In this document: piece by piece, positions 9,040 to 18,263 of the stretch | Position numbering within the stretch: position 1 is the stretch's first letter | How the letters are laid out: each line of letters opens with the position of its first letter | Assembly: GCA_934204655.1 (NCBI GenBank) | Contig: CAKPZJ010000003.1 | Location: forward strand, 62,001 to 126,000 | Origin: an uncultured Prevotella sp. | GTDB taxonomy: Bacteria; Bacteroidota; Bacteroidia; Bacteroidales; Bacteroidaceae | Direction of reading: 5' to 3' | Length of the DNA: 64,000 nt | Notes under the pieces: model-generated | What the model was told of the DNA's origin: nothing | What the model saw: only the letters and a program-made list of their open reading frames with translations | Databases searched by the model: none | Translations under genes and position numbers: made by a program

Positions 9040-9077
9040 CAGAGGCGGCAAGGGTATTACTACCTCTGCCGCCTCTG
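9040..9077. terminator. Bidirectional terminator after ligA
   Basis: Perfect 11-bp inverted repeat CAGAGGCGGCA (9040-9050) and its complement (9067-9077) with a 16-base loop, followed by TTTAT. It lies between convergent ligA and the DUF5020 gene. Confidence 0.75.
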
Positions 9078-9102
9078 TTTATACTAACTGTAAGGTTAGT
9101 GG

Positions 9103-9852
9103 TTAGAATGTCCACTTAGCTGCCACGGTGGGTATGGCGTAGAACTTGTTGTTCTGGCCACGGTTGTTCCACACGAAGTTGTTAGACAGTTCTACCTCGC
9201 CACCTAAGCTCAGGTTAATGCCGTCCCAGCCCTTGATGGTGTTCAGGTTGAACCAGAACTGAGGCTCGCTCAGGAAGATAAGGTTGCCATTAACATGGGG
9301 ATCGTACCACAGGTCGCTGAAACCGCTGAACGTACACAGGCCCTTGGCAAACGACAAACCCCACACGGCCGTGAGTTGGAAGCCATTGAAGGGGCGGGCA
9401 TCGGTAGTGGCGTTCTTGAAGTAATACTTGTACATGGCCTGCAGCGAGAAGGTACGCGAGAAATCGGCGTTATGCCAGTTCCAGGCACCACCGAGCAGCA
9501 CAGCCTGCTGGAAACGGTTGCCATAGTAACTCTTCTGGGCACGGCCCGTGCTCACGCCACCATCGTACTCGATGTGGGCAGCCCACTGCTTATTCTTGCT
9601 GATGTTAAACTCGCGGCTTATTTCCCAGTAAGCGCCCATAACACCGTCGCTACGATAGTCCAGGTCTGTAAAGAAGTAGGTACTGCCCCACTTGTCACCC
9701 TTGAACATCTCTATAGTAGTGGTAACGCTCTGGCGCTCCGACAGGTCGTCGTACAGATTGTGACCAAGGTCATAATGTAATTGTACATTCTGGGCAAATC
9801 CAGTAGTGGCCGCCAGCAGGGCAGCGGCAAAGATAAACAGTCTCTTTTTCAT
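9103..9852 (-). CDS. DUF5020-family outer-membrane protein
   Basis: 249 residues with signal peptide MKKRLFIFAAALLAATTGFAQ. The mature protein has alternating aromatic/polar strands and the family hallmarks LHYDLGHNLYDDLSER, KWGSTYFFTDLDY and GAYWEISREF, and ends in an aromatic residue (KWTF), typical of small beta-barrels. DUF5020 proteins of Bacteroidales are predicted outer-membrane barrels, distantly like the nucleoside channel Tsx; no substrate has been established here. It is a single gene read away from trmD, with a -7 box (9873-9880) only about 20 bases upstream of the start. Confidence 0.8.
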   Translation of the reverse strand: MKKRLFIFAAALLAATTGFAQNVQLHYDLGHNLYDDLSERQSVTTTIEMFKGDKWGSTYFFTDLDYRSDGVMGAYWEISREFNISKNKQWAAHIEYDGGVSTGRAQKSYYGNRFQQAVLLGGAWNWHNADFSRTFSLQAMYKYYFKNATTDARPFNGFQLTAVWGLSFAKGLCTFSGFSDLWYDPHVNGNLIFLSEPQFWFNLNTIKGWDGINLSLGGEVELSNNFVWNNRGQNNKFYAIPTVAAKWTF

Positions 9853-9872
9853 AATGGTTGTTAAAATAAGGA

Positions 9873-9880
9873 CAAAGGTA
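9873..9880 (-). promoter_or_regulatory. -7 box for the DUF5020 gene
   Basis: TACCTTTG on the minus strand is a perfect TAnnTTTG; the -33 is not evident. Predicted leader is about 14 bases. Confidence 0.5.
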
Positions 9881-9923
9881 ATAAAAAATCAAGGGAGTAT
9901 AGAGAAAAACGGGAAAAAAACTC

Positions 9924-9931
9924 TAATTTTG
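9924..9931 (+). promoter_or_regulatory. Candidate -7 box for trmD
   Basis: TAATTTTG on the plus strand, about 90 bases before the trmD start; no consensus -33. Confidence 0.4.
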
Positions 9932-10022
9932 TTTATAATTATACCTATCGGCTTTCCGGGCAGCCCCCGCTATCAGGGCACGGGTCATCCAGCGAGCCAC
10001 TATACCTATATATAATATAGCA

Positions 10023-10727
10023 ATGAGAATAGACATTATAACCGTACTTCCAGAGATGCTGGAGGGATTTGTCAACGAGTCCATACTGGCCCGTGCCCAG
10101 AAGAAGGGGCTGGCCGAGATACATCTGCACAATCTACGCGACTATACCCACGACAAGTGGCGCCGGGTAGACGACTACCCCTATGGCGGCTTTGCCGGTA
10201 TGGTAATGCAGATAGAACCGATAGACCGCTGCATATCGGCCCTGAAAGCCGAGCGCGACTACGATGAGGTAATATTCACCTCGCCCGACGGTGAGCAGTT
10301 CGACCAGCACATCGCCAATGACCTCTCGCTCAAGGGCAACCTCATCATCCTGTGTGGCCATTACAAGGGTATAGACCAGCGCGTACGCGACCATCTCATT
10401 ACCCGCGAGCTCTCGGTAGGCGACTATGTGCTTACCGGTGGCGAGTTGGCCGCGGCCATCATAGCCGATGCCGTGGTACGTGTGGTGCCAGGGGTGATAG
10501 GCGATGAGCAGAGTGCCCTCTCAGACTGCTTTCAGGACGATATGCTCTCGGCGCCCATCTATACGAGGCCGGCAGAGTACAAGGGATGGCGCGTGCCCGA
10601 CATCTTGCTAAGCGGCAACGAAGCCAAGATTAAGGACTGGGAGATAGAGCAGAGTTATGAGCGCACCAAGCGGCTGCGCCCTGACCTGCTGGAACGCAAG
10701 AACGGCACCGGCAAGGCTGAGGGCTAA
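10023..10727 (+). CDS. trmD: tRNA (guanine-N1-)-methyltransferase TrmD
   Basis: 234 residues, the standard length. TrmD transfers a methyl group from S-adenosylmethionine to N1 of G37 in tRNAs reading CNN codons, preventing +1 frameshifts. The SPOUT trefoil-knot motifs are present: [39 protein letters not shown] and [11 protein letters not shown], followed by the C-terminal domain with [20 protein letters not shown]. The motif usually written GxHxxIxxWR reads [13 protein letters not shown] here, with Glu at the usual His position. An A/T-rich leader (CTATATATAATATAG) directly precedes the start. The GH89 gene follows 48 bases later and may be co-transcribed. Confidence 0.96.
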   Translation: MRIDIITVLPEMLEGFVNESILARAQKKGLAEIHLHNLRDYTHDKWRRVDDYPYGGFAGMVMQIEPIDRCISALKAERDYDEVIFTSPDGEQFDQHIANDLSLKGNLIILCGHYKGIDQRVRDHLITRELSVGDYVLTGGELAAAIIADAVVRVVPGVIGDEQSALSDCFQDDMLSAPIYTRPAEYKGWRVPDILLSGNEAKIKDWEIEQSYERTKRLRPDLLERKNGTGKAEG

Positions 10728-10775
10728 CCCCACCCCTACCCCGATGATTATAGTATCCACCTAAAACAATACACC

Positions 10776-12926
10776 ATGAGAAAAAGATTATGGGCTATGG
10801 CCCTAATGATTGTGATGACCCTACCCATAATGGCTGCCAACGACACCAGTGTGGCCATGGGACTGGCCAAGCGCATCCTGGGTACCCAGGCGCAGCACTT
10901 CGTATTCAGGAAGACGGCCGACAGCCTCGACACCTTTACCCTGGAAAGTAGCGGAGCCAAGATAGTTATCAGCGCCAATAACGCCAACAGCATGGCCATG
11001 GCGCTGAACTACTACCTGAAGAACTACTGCCACACCGCCATATCCTGGTACAAGGACGACCCCATCGAGATACCAGCCAAGCTGCCTGCCGTGAGTGGCA
11101 AGGTAACCGTCAAGGCGCGGCTGCCCATGCGTTTCTTCCTCAACTACTGCACCTACGGTTACTCCATGCCCTGGTGGACTTGGCGCGAGTGGGAGCACAT
11201 GATTGACTGGATGGCCCTCAACGGTGTGAACATGCCTTTAGCGCTTACTGGCCAAGAATCGACCTGGTACAACGTGTGGCGGAAGTTTGGACTAAGCGAC
11301 GAGGACATTCGCAGTTTCTTCTCGGGCCCTGCTTACCTGGGGTGGCACCGCATGTGCAACTTTGACAGCTTTATGGGCCCACTGTCCAAGGACTGGATGA
11401 ACCGCCAACAGGCCCTGCAGAAACGCATACTGGCACGCGAACGCGAGTTTAACATGACACCGGTGCTCTCTGGATTTGCCGGACACATACCGGGCAAACT
11501 AATAGAAAAAATACCCGGGCTGAAGTACACCGATGTGTCGTACTGGGGCCACTTTAACAACCCCGAGCGTTACAGGTGCCACTTCCTGTTTGCCACCGAC
11601 CCCATGTATGCCAAGATACAGCGGGCCTTCATAGAGGAACAGACCCGTATGTACGGCACCGACCACCTCTACTGCATCGACCCGTTTAACGAGGTAGACC
11701 CACCCACCTTTAACTGTGACTCGCTGAGCATGCTGTCGCGTAGTATATACGAGTCATTGGCTGCTGCCGACAAGCAGGCCAAGTGGCTGCAGATGAGCTG
11801 GACATACAAGTACATGCCGGGATGGACTGGCGAACGGCAGAAAGCCCTCTTCAGGGGAGTGCCACAGGACAAGCTGATTATGCTGGACTACTGGTGCGAG
11901 AACGTGCAGATGTGGAAGACCACCGAGGCGTTCTATGGGCAGCCCTTTGTATGGTGCTACCTCAACAACTTCGGCGGGCGCAACAGGCTGGTGGCTCCCA
12001 CAGACCGTATATACCACTATATAGACACCACATACGCTCAGGCTGGGCCCGGGTTCAAGGGGGTGGGTGCCACACTGGAGGCCCTCGACGTAAACCAGTT
12101 TGCTTTTGGCATGCTGTTCGACAAGGCGTGGACCATCCCTGGCTCGCTCACCGACTGGCGCAACTCGCTGGCCGACCAGCGTATGGGCCGCATAGACAGT
12201 ACGGCCCGACAGGTGTACAACGACTACTGTACGCAGGTACTTGATGTGCCCCGGCCCTATAATTACACCTTCGTAGAGTCGCGCCCGGGCATGGGCAAAC
12301 GCGACAAGTGTACCCCCACCCGCGAAGCGCAGAACGAGATTTGGCACAGGCTCATGCAGCTGCAATCTGACCGCGATGGCTTTAAGATGGACATTGTCAA
12401 TGTGGGCCGTCAGTGTCTGGAGGAGCACTTCTATGTACTCTGGCGTAAATTCCGTGTGGCCTATGATGTGTACGACCTCCAGGGCATGAAGAACATAGGT
12501 AAGGAAATGAAAGAAGTACTAAGAGACGAGGCTGCCCTTACGGCCTGCCATCCTACCTTCTCCCTGAAACGGTGGATAGACGATGCGCGCCGATGGGGAC
12601 GCACCCCGGAGGAGAAGAACTACTACGAGCGCAACGCCCGCCGCATACTGACCCTATGGAACAACAACCTATCGGGACTCAATGACTATGCCGGCCGCCC
12701 ATGGGACGGACTGCTGCTGAGTTTCTACCTGCCCCGCTGGAGCATGTACATAGACCAGGCCATCAGTTGCCGCGAACAGGGTAAGGACTTCAGCGATGAC
12801 GAGTTTGCCAAAACCTGTTATCAGTTTGAGGAGAAGTTCTGCGAACTGCAAGTGCCCATAGCGTACCCGCAGAAGCAAGATGCAGTGGCACTATCCAGGC
12901 AACTATACGCCAAGTACTTCCAATAA
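10776..12926 (+). CDS. Alpha-N-acetylglucosaminidase, GH89 (NAGLU-like)
   Basis: 716 residues with signal peptide MRKRLWAMALMIVMTLPIMA, so exported. It matches glycoside hydrolase family 89, which removes terminal alpha-linked GlcNAc from glycans such as gastric mucin or heparan sulfate. The N-terminal domain is followed by the barrel with the aromatic active-site stretch NYCTYGYSMPWWTWREWEHM and LNGVNMPLALTGQE. Glu306 in PFNEVDPP and Glu435 in GATLEALD are spaced 129 apart, almost the spacing of human NAGLU Glu316/Glu446, which supports them as acid/base and nucleophile. The C-terminal all-helical domain is complete. In gut Bacteroidales such an enzyme would serve host-glycan foraging. A strong terminator follows. 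Confidence 0.92.
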   Translation: MRKRLWAMALMIVMTLPIMAANDTSVAMGLAKRILGTQAQHFVFRKTADSLDTFTLESSGAKIVISANNANSMAMALNYYLKNYCHTAISWYKDDPIEIPAKLPAVSGKVTVKARLPMRFFLNYCTYGYSMPWWTWREWEHMIDWMALNGVNMPLALTGQESTWYNVWRKFGLSDEDIRSFFSGPAYLGWHRMCNFDSFMGPLSKDWMNRQQALQKRILAREREFNMTPVLSGFAGHIPGKLIEKIPGLKYTDVSYWGHFNNPERYRCHFLFATDPMYAKIQRAFIEEQTRMYGTDHLYCIDPFNEVDPPTFNCDSLSMLSRSIYESLAAADKQAKWLQMSWTYKYMPGWTGERQKALFRGVPQDKLIMLDYWCENVQMWKTTEAFYGQPFVWCYLNNFGGRNRLVAPTDRIYHYIDTTYAQAGPGFKGVGATLEALDVNQFAFGMLFDKAWTIPGSLTDWRNSLADQRMGRIDSTARQVYNDYCTQVLDVPRPYNYTFVESRPGMGKRDKCTPTREAQNEIWHRLMQLQSDRDGFKMDIVNVGRQCLEEHFYVLWRKFRVAYDVYDLQGMKNIGKEMKEVLRDEAALTACHPTFSLKRWIDDARRWGRTPEEKNYYERNARRILTLWNNNLSGLNDYAGRPWDGLLLSFYLPRWSMYIDQAISCREQGKDFSDDEFAKTCYQFEEKFCELQVPIAYPQKQDAVALSRQLYAKYFQ

Positions 12927-12949
12927 GCACGCTGGCAAGCCATTATAAC

Positions 12950-12994
12950 AAGATAGGGCAAGACTGTACATATCGTACAACCTTGCCCTATCTT
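12950..12994 (+). terminator. Terminator after the GH89 gene
   Basis: Perfect 13-bp stem AAGATAGGGCAAG (12950-12962) with its complement at 12982-12994, 19-base loop, followed by ATTAGG. It lies between convergent genes. Confidence 0.75.
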
Positions 12995-13025
12995 ATTAGG
13001 AGTTCAAACAGGCTACGCCAAGAAA

Positions 13026-13241
13026 TCAGACAGACTTATAGCCCTTAGTGCTAATGGTCTTGATAACGTCCTTGATATTCATCTCGGTACCATCGGGACT
13101 ACGGTGGGCAGCCTCGTGATGAGCGGCCTCTATCTCCTCCTCAGAAACGGTATAACCGAAGTATCTGTTCTTAAACTCTGCTACGGCCCAACCTACAAGG
13201 GCCAGCACTACTAATGCTAAAATTCCAATAAGTGCGTTCAT
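13026..13241 (-). CDS. Small single-TM protein of unknown function
   Basis: 71 residues: an N-terminal hydrophobic helix (residues 3-22) followed by a cytoplasmic segment with VSEEEIEAAHHEAAHR and a basic C-terminus. The family was not recognised. It is accepted as a gene because it is isolated, has a TAATTTTG box on its own strand at 13271-13278 about 30 bases upstream, and is followed by a terminator stem. A membrane-anchored regulator or small accessory subunit is possible but unsupported. Confidence 0.65.
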   Translation of the reverse strand: MNALIGILALVVLALVGWAVAEFKNRYFGYTVSEEEIEAAHHEAAHRSPDGTEMNIKDVIKTISTKGYKSV

Positions 13242-13270
13242 ATCTTATGTATTCTATTTCGTTCTGTTTG

Positions 13271-13278
13271 CAAAATTA
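13271..13278 (-). promoter_or_regulatory. -7 box for the 71-residue gene
   Basis: TAATTTTG on the minus strand, 30 bases before the start; no consensus -33. Confidence 0.4.
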
Positions 13279-13354
13279 ACAAAAAACGGCCAATTCATCC
13301 CTCTTTAAAGCTGTATTTTTTGCCCGTACAACCTATATTTGTATCAGAAAGCGC

Positions 13355-13945
13355 CTAAAGCATAAAGACGAAGACCACCGATCGGTAAAGGCTGGCTATC
13401 AGGATGTAGAAAACAAAGAAAACACCGGCCTGGTTAAAGCCTGACACCATGGCGCCAAAGACGTCGGCCAGCCCGTGCAGCCGGCCCACGGTAACCCCGT
13501 AGGTAATGGCCATGGCCGTAAGGGTAAAGCAAGCCACTGGCACCAGGCAGTGTACAAAGCTGCTGTGCATCAGGCCTCCCGTGGCACTCAACAAAATGGC
13601 CTGGGGCAACATGGTAAGCAGGAGCATGACCACCACCACGACGGCTCCCTCGGCAGCCACAACCCGCAGGGCAAAACGTTCGCGGAAGCCTAACGGACGC
13701 CTCAGGGCTGGCAGGCCGCTGGCCCGCAGGGTTCCATAGGCTATGAGGCTCAGCACCAACCATACCAATAGCGGCGTGGCCAATAACTGGGTGAAGTGGC
13801 CAAAGAACCAGCGTATGCCCTCGGCGCTGAGCAGGGAGCGCATGGCTATGTTGGGCATCACGGCAGTAAGCACCCACGACAGCAACACCAGCACGGCCCA
13901 CAGCACGCAGAGCACTAAGGCGATACGGGGCAGACTATTCTTCAT
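13355..13945 (-). CDS. Small polytopic membrane protein, resembles one half of an AbgT-family transporter
   Basis: 196 residues from ATG 13945, which overlaps the end of the response-regulator gene by 11 bases; an upstream start would lie inside that gene. There are five or six hydrophobic segments. The stretch RSLLSAEGIRWFFGHFTQLL resembles the region after the first helix of AbgT-family (p-aminobenzoyl-glutamate or antimetabolite) transporters, but those are about 500 residues, so this is either a shortened relative or an unrelated membrane protein. The translational overlap suggests it works with, or is controlled by, the two-component system just upstream. Confidence 0.6.
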   Translation of the reverse strand: MKNSLPRIALVLCVLWAVLVLLSWVLTAVMPNIAMRSLLSAEGIRWFFGHFTQLLATPLLVWLVLSLIAYGTLRASGLPALRRPLGFRERFALRVVAAEGAVVVVVMLLLTMLPQAILLSATGGLMHSSFVHCLVPVACFTLTAMAITYGVTVGRLHGLADVFGAMVSGFNQAGVFFVFYILIASLYRSVVFVFML

Positions 13946-14660
13946 CGGAACGCAGGTCGTCGATGTCAAGGATACGAAGTTCCAGCGCACGCACCACCAG
14001 ACGGGTGGCGTTGACGCTCATACCGCCATTGCCCTGTGGAAAAAGTTTCTGGACGAGTTCATTCTGCCGCTTCTCAAGGCTCTTGACTCCGAAAGGCATA
14101 CCACGCAGGGCGGTAATCTGTTCTTTAGTGTAGCCCAGGGCCAAATGGCGAAGGAAACGCTCATCGTACTCATCTATCTCGTAGTCGACCAGCGCCTCCT
14201 GACGCATCAGGCGACTGCCGACACTCTGTTTAAACCGCTCGACTATCTTTTCAAGAATGGGCTGGTTGAAGACCATGCGCTTGCCGCTCATGCAACTGGC
14301 CACATCACCACGGGTAAGCAGCTCGCCGCTCTTGAGGATAATGCCGTCGCAACCCGCATCGAGCACGTCGACCCAAAGTTTCTCGTTAAGGATTTCGCCC
14401 GTGAAGATAAGCACCTTAACCTGTGGATAGTTCTCCTTAGTGTACCGGCATATCTCAACGCCCACGGTGGTGGAGCCGCCAAGGCCCAGGTCGAGCAGTA
14501 CAAGGTCGGGCTGCTGCTGCTTCATCAACTTAAAGTAAGCCTGCTCATTGTCGGCGGTACCGATAATCTCGGCCTCGGGTATCTCATTTCGGAATATGCC
14601 CTCTGTGCCCTTGAGCTCCAGGGGTACATCTTCTACGATTACTACTTTGAATTTTTCCAT
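13935..14660 (-). CDS. Response regulator with non-standard output domain
   Basis: 241 residues from ATG 14660 (MEKFKVVIVEDVP); an in-frame ATG at 14684 overlaps the kinase stop and would add eight residues. The receiver domain (about 1-125) has acidic pocket residues in VVIVEDV, phospho-acceptor Asp57 in LVLLDLGLGG and a Thr in FTGE. The C-terminal half (about 150-241) contains YTKEQITALRGMPFGVKSLEKRQ, which looks like a helix-turn-helix but does not match OmpR or a typical LuxR domain closely. It directly follows the large sensor kinase, so they are an inferred cognate pair. Confidence 0.82.
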   Translation of the reverse strand: MEKFKVVIVEDVPLELKGTEGIFRNEIPEAEIIGTADNEQAYFKLMKQQQPDLVLLDLGLGGSTTVGVEICRYTKENYPQVKVLIFTGEILNEKLWVDVLDAGCDGIILKSGELLTRGDVASCMSGKRMVFNQPILEKIVERFKQSVGSRLMRQEALVDYEIDEYDERFLRHLALGYTKEQITALRGMPFGVKSLEKRQNELVQKLFPQGNGGMSVNATRLVVRALELRILDIDDLRSDEE

Positions 14661-14673
14661 ATCTGTTATTTCC

Positions 14674-17600
14674 TTAATTTTCATGATTGTTATCAGTCCT
14701 CCCGTGAGGGTCCCGGTGAGTTTCGGTGAAGAACGCGGTACCCGCGGGAACCACCATGTTGACCACGATGCCCTGCTCGGCCGGCACCGCCTCGATGCCG
14801 CAGGCGCGGGCGTGGGTGTTCTCGCCCAACTCGCGTATAATTTGCCGGCACAACAGGAAGCGCACGTCTACCGTAGCCGGAGTAAACAGCTGGCGGCACT
14901 GCACGGGTGTAAGACTGAGGCCGGGCAGCGGAACCGCGACTATAAGGTAATGGGCATCGCGCCGCTGTACGGTCCAGGTGACCGCTCCGCCATTATGGCT
15001 CTTGAGCACCTCTATCAGCAAGAGCCACATGGCGCGGTCAATGCGTATGGCGCCCTCGGTCTGGCGCATGGCCTGGGCGCTGAGTATGCTGTACAGCGCC
15101 TTATAGTAAGCCACCACCTCCTCGAGGGCCTGCTGGTCCAATGGGCGGGCATCGACCAGCTGGCGGATACGCGACGGATAGTACATGGTTTCGTGCTTCA
15201 GGGTAGAGAGGCAGTTGTCGAGCACGCTATTACTGATATGCAGGCGACCATTCTCGTACTGCCGGCGGTTGAGTTCGTCGCGTTCCAGTTCGATACTATT
15301 ACGCTGCTGTTCGTCAAAGCGTATCTGCTGCTGCAGGGCGCTGCCTATCTGACTGACAAGCGACTCCAGGACATCAAAGCGGTGGCCGAACAGCAGCCGG
15401 CGACTATTCCACAGGTCGTGGATGCGCTGCAGCTTGTCCTGGGGAGTACTATCGCTGAGCAGCACTTGGTTAATCTGCTGAATACGCTCCAGACAGAAAC
15501 GGTACATGAGCCTATAGCGATAGTAGAAGAAGTAATAAGCCGGAAAAAGCAGCACTAACAGTAGCACCAATAGGATGATGGCGACATTCTTGTTGGTCTC
15601 CGACTTCTGCATGACCCGCACGTAGTTGCCCAAAGTGGTGTCGGCACTACGCTCGCGGAACAACTGGGTGTAAGCCTTATTGTTATAGCCATACAGCGAC
15701 CACTTATGGAGGGCCAAGGCAGCCACAGCCACCTCGTTGCGCATATTCAGAATAACCGCATAGTCTGCTCTGACACCGCGGCGGAACCAACGCAGTTCGG
15801 CAGGCTCCACATGACGGGCATCGTAGAGGCTCATCGTGTCGTGGCTGCCACGGTCGTGTACCAGTTCGGCATAATGGCGGTTAAGATAGTACACACAACT
15901 ATCGGCCATCTGCAGGGTACGCTGGTACTGACCTGCTATATTATAATAATAGGTAGAGTCGGCATAGCGCTGGCTCTTCTGCTGACAGCTGTCGGCATGA
16001 GCCAGGGTGCCATAACCCACGGTAAGCAGCACAAGGAGCAGACGGACGATGCCGCGGGGCAAACGGAACCAGAAGCGGCTTCCATGGCCGTGGCTCTCGG
16101 CCCCAATGGCACACGGGGCAAACACCTGGCTTATCTTCTTGTACTTCTCAATGATACCCTTGCAGTTCATCAGTCCGAAGCCATGGCTCTTGCCTTCCTG
16201 TATATAGCCCTGGGTATCAGAGATGGGCTTATGGTCAAAGATATGGGCCATCTGCTCCTCGCTCATGCCTATCCCCGTATCGCTAATGGCTATCTCTACA
16301 TAGCTGGCATAACCCTCTGCCTCGATAGTAACCGTTCCCCCACTTGGGGTGAACTTCCGGGCGTTATCGGCCAGTGTATTCAGCATAAACAGGGTAAGCG
16401 TCCTGTCGGCCTTGACCACTGCATCCGTGGGCTTCACTATCAGGGTAAGTCCCTTCAGCTGAAATCCCATCTTGCCCTTGGCCACTATGTCGAACAAGGC
16501 TTGCAGGGCGAAGCTCTCGATATGCAGGTGAATCTCACCTTGGCGCAGCCGTATCCAGTCTGTCAACACGGCGTTGTAGTCGTTAATCTTGTCAGTCAGC
16601 TCGGTAATGTAGGCGATGCGCTCTTGGCGCACGGCCTCGCCCGCAGTACTTCCGTCTTCGCGCCTAAGCATCTGCACCTCGTGCAAGATACGGTCTATGA
16701 ATGGGGTGATACTGGTAACCAGGGCCAACTTGGCCCGCTGCTCCAGATAGCGCTCCTTATTCTGCTGCAAATGCAACTGCGCCAGCTGTGTCTGCTCTGC
16801 TATCTCCTCGCGTTCTTCCTCCTGGCTGGCAATATGCTGCTCATTGAGGGTCTTCCACTGGCGCAGAGGTTCCAGCAGTTGGTCTACCGACATGCGGCGG
16901 TCATTGCGGCGCCGCTTGATGTCGAGCACCACCAACAGGGTGACGGCAAAGGCTATCAGAAAGATGATGGCCGCTATCATAATGTTCAACTGCTCGGACG
17001 ACTTGTCCAACTGCTCAGCTCTGGCCTCAAGCTGCCTGTCCTGGCGGGTTTGCTCCTGCATGTCCAAGTAGATGTTGCGGTTGTAATCGCTGTTCGGCTT
17101 ATCATCAATGGCCGAATAGGCCAGCGACAGCTGCTCTCGTATAGAAGCCACAAGGTCTGGCGCGCGCTGTATAACAGTGTCGGCAGTTAGTGCCTGCTGC
17201 AAGCAGATGAGCGAGGAGCGGTAATCGTGCAACTCCCAGTAACACTCGGCTAAGGTACGGTATGAACCCGATATCTGATAGACATCGCCATACTGCTGGA
17301 AGATATGGAGGGCCCGCTGGGCTAAGTTGCCGGCCAAGAGCGAGTCGGGCATGTTGTTGACATTGAGTATATCGATGGCTGGGGGATTGTCTGCTATCAG
17401 ACGGCGACGCATGGAGGCTGTACGCAGATGCTCGCTCAGCCCCTGCATAGACTGTGCCTCAAAGAACGGGATGTGCTGCTGGCAGGCCAGGAGATAACAG
17501 CGGATAAGCTGCTCAAACTCTTCCTGATAGACCTGAGCCGTAGTAGGGGCCTGGATGATGCCGCCAGAACCGACATTGTAAAGGTAATTGAGCAGTTGGA

Positions 17601-18219
17601 TAGTGTCTTGCTCCAGATAGTCACTATTGGCCAGACGGTTCAGCTCTTCGCGCGACTGGTCGGCCAATCCTACATAATAGAAATAGACAGAGGCGACAAT
17701 ATAGAACTCAGAGTAAGCATAGGCCATACGGCGGCGCTGATGGGCATTGAGCAGGTCGCGCTCCTCGTCAATGCGGCGCATGCGACGTATGGCGCGCTCG
17801 CGGTAAGTATAGAAATCTTTGTTGTGCGACTTGCGTTGGCAGAGGCGCATAAGCTGGACATCGGCCACGAGGAGCTCAACCTGGTTGTCGGTAACATGAT
17901 TCAGCTGCCCGATGAGTGCTGTAACCCGGTCGTAGTCCATACGGGCCATGCTGACGAAAGCCAGGTTGTTAAGGGCTTCGGCCCGGCCGGCGTCGTAGCC
18001 GTCAGCCTTACGCAGGGCCCGCTCTGCATAGACACGGGTGGAGTCCAGGTTGCGGTAATGATAGTCATACGACAGCTCGTTCAACCTGTCTACCTCACCG
18101 TGATGCTCCTGGCACCCACAAACACAAAAAAGGCTCCAGATACCTGCAACAAGTATCATGAAGCCTTTGTTAATAGAAAGCCACAGACTATAAGCACCAA
18201 ACTTATGACTACACATCAT
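14674..18219 (-). CDS. Large double-module membrane sensor histidine kinase (DUF5112/DUF5113-like)
   Basis: 1181 residues. After a hydrophobic N-terminus with possible lipobox (SLFCVCGC), residues about 40-390 look like TPR-type helical repeats. Then come a transmembrane helix (about 408-430), a coiled coil, an H-box (ITPFIDRILHEVQML) and an ATPase domain with LADNARKF, DTGIGMSEEQ and GFGLMNCKGIIE. Unusually the chain continues: a second hydrophobic segment (RLLLVLLTVGYGTLAHA), an extracytoplasmic region, another transmembrane helix (AIILLVLLLVLLFPAYYFFYY) and a second H-box-like motif (STLKHETMYYPSRI) with a weakened ATPase-like end. The architecture recalls Bacteroidales proteins annotated DUF5112/DUF5113. 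The start is uncertain: ATG at 18159 is an alternative. The gene lies 44 bases after eda and overlaps the regulator region. Confidence 0.82.
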   Translation of the reverse strand: MMCSHKFGAYSLWLSINKGFMILVAGIWSLFCVCGCQEHHGEVDRLNELSYDYHYRNLDSTRVYAERALRKADGYDAGRAEALNNLAFVSMARMDYDRVTALIGQLNHVTDNQVELLVADVQLMRLCQRKSHNKDFYTYRERAIRRMRRIDEERDLLNAHQRRRMAYAYSEFYIVASVYFYYVGLADQSREELNRLANSDYLEQDTIQLLNYLYNVGSGGIIQAPTTAQVYQEEFEQLIRCYLLACQQHIPFFEAQSMQGLSEHLRTASMRRRLIADNPPAIDILNVNNMPDSLLAGNLAQRALHIFQQYGDVYQISGSYRTLAECYWELHDYRSSLICLQQALTADTVIQRAPDLVASIREQLSLAYSAIDDKPNSDYNRNIYLDMQEQTRQDRQLEARAEQLDKSSEQLNIMIAAIIFLIAFAVTLLVVLDIKRRRNDRRMSVDQLLEPLRQWKTLNEQHIASQEEEREEIAEQTQLAQLHLQQNKERYLEQRAKLALVTSITPFIDRILHEVQMLRREDGSTAGEAVRQERIAYITELTDKINDYNAVLTDWIRLRQGEIHLHIESFALQALFDIVAKGKMGFQLKGLTLIVKPTDAVVKADRTLTLFMLNTLADNARKFTPSGGTVTIEAEGYASYVEIAISDTGIGMSEEQMAHIFDHKPISDTQGYIQEGKSHGFGLMNCKGIIEKYKKISQVFAPCAIGAESHGHGSRFWFRLPRGIVRLLLVLLTVGYGTLAHADSCQQKSQRYADSTYYYNIAGQYQRTLQMADSCVYYLNRHYAELVHDRGSHDTMSLYDARHVEPAELRWFRRGVRADYAVILNMRNEVAVAALALHKWSLYGYNNKAYTQLFRERSADTTLGNYVRVMQKSETNKNVAIILLVLLLVLLFPAYYFFYYRYRLMYRFCLERIQQINQVLLSDSTPQDKLQRIHDLWNSRRLLFGHRFDVLESLVSQIGSALQQQIRFDEQQRNSIELERDELNRRQYENGRLHISNSVLDNCLSTLKHETMYYPSRIRQLVDARPLDQQALEEVVAYYKALYSILSAQAMRQTEGAIRIDRAMWLLLIEVLKSHNGGAVTWTVQRRDAHYLIVAVPLPGLSLTPVQCRQLFTPATVDVRFLLCRQIIRELGENTHARACGIEAVPAEQGIVVNMVVPAGTAFFTETHRDPHGRTDNNHEN

Positions 18220-18263
18220 AGTATCATGTCGTCTTATAGCCTGTTACTTATTTCTTCGGTCAA

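Noticed and set aside
15706..17190. 494-codon plus-strand frame opposite the large sensor kinase
   Set aside because: Shadow frame caused by codon bias; the kinase motifs are on the minus strand.
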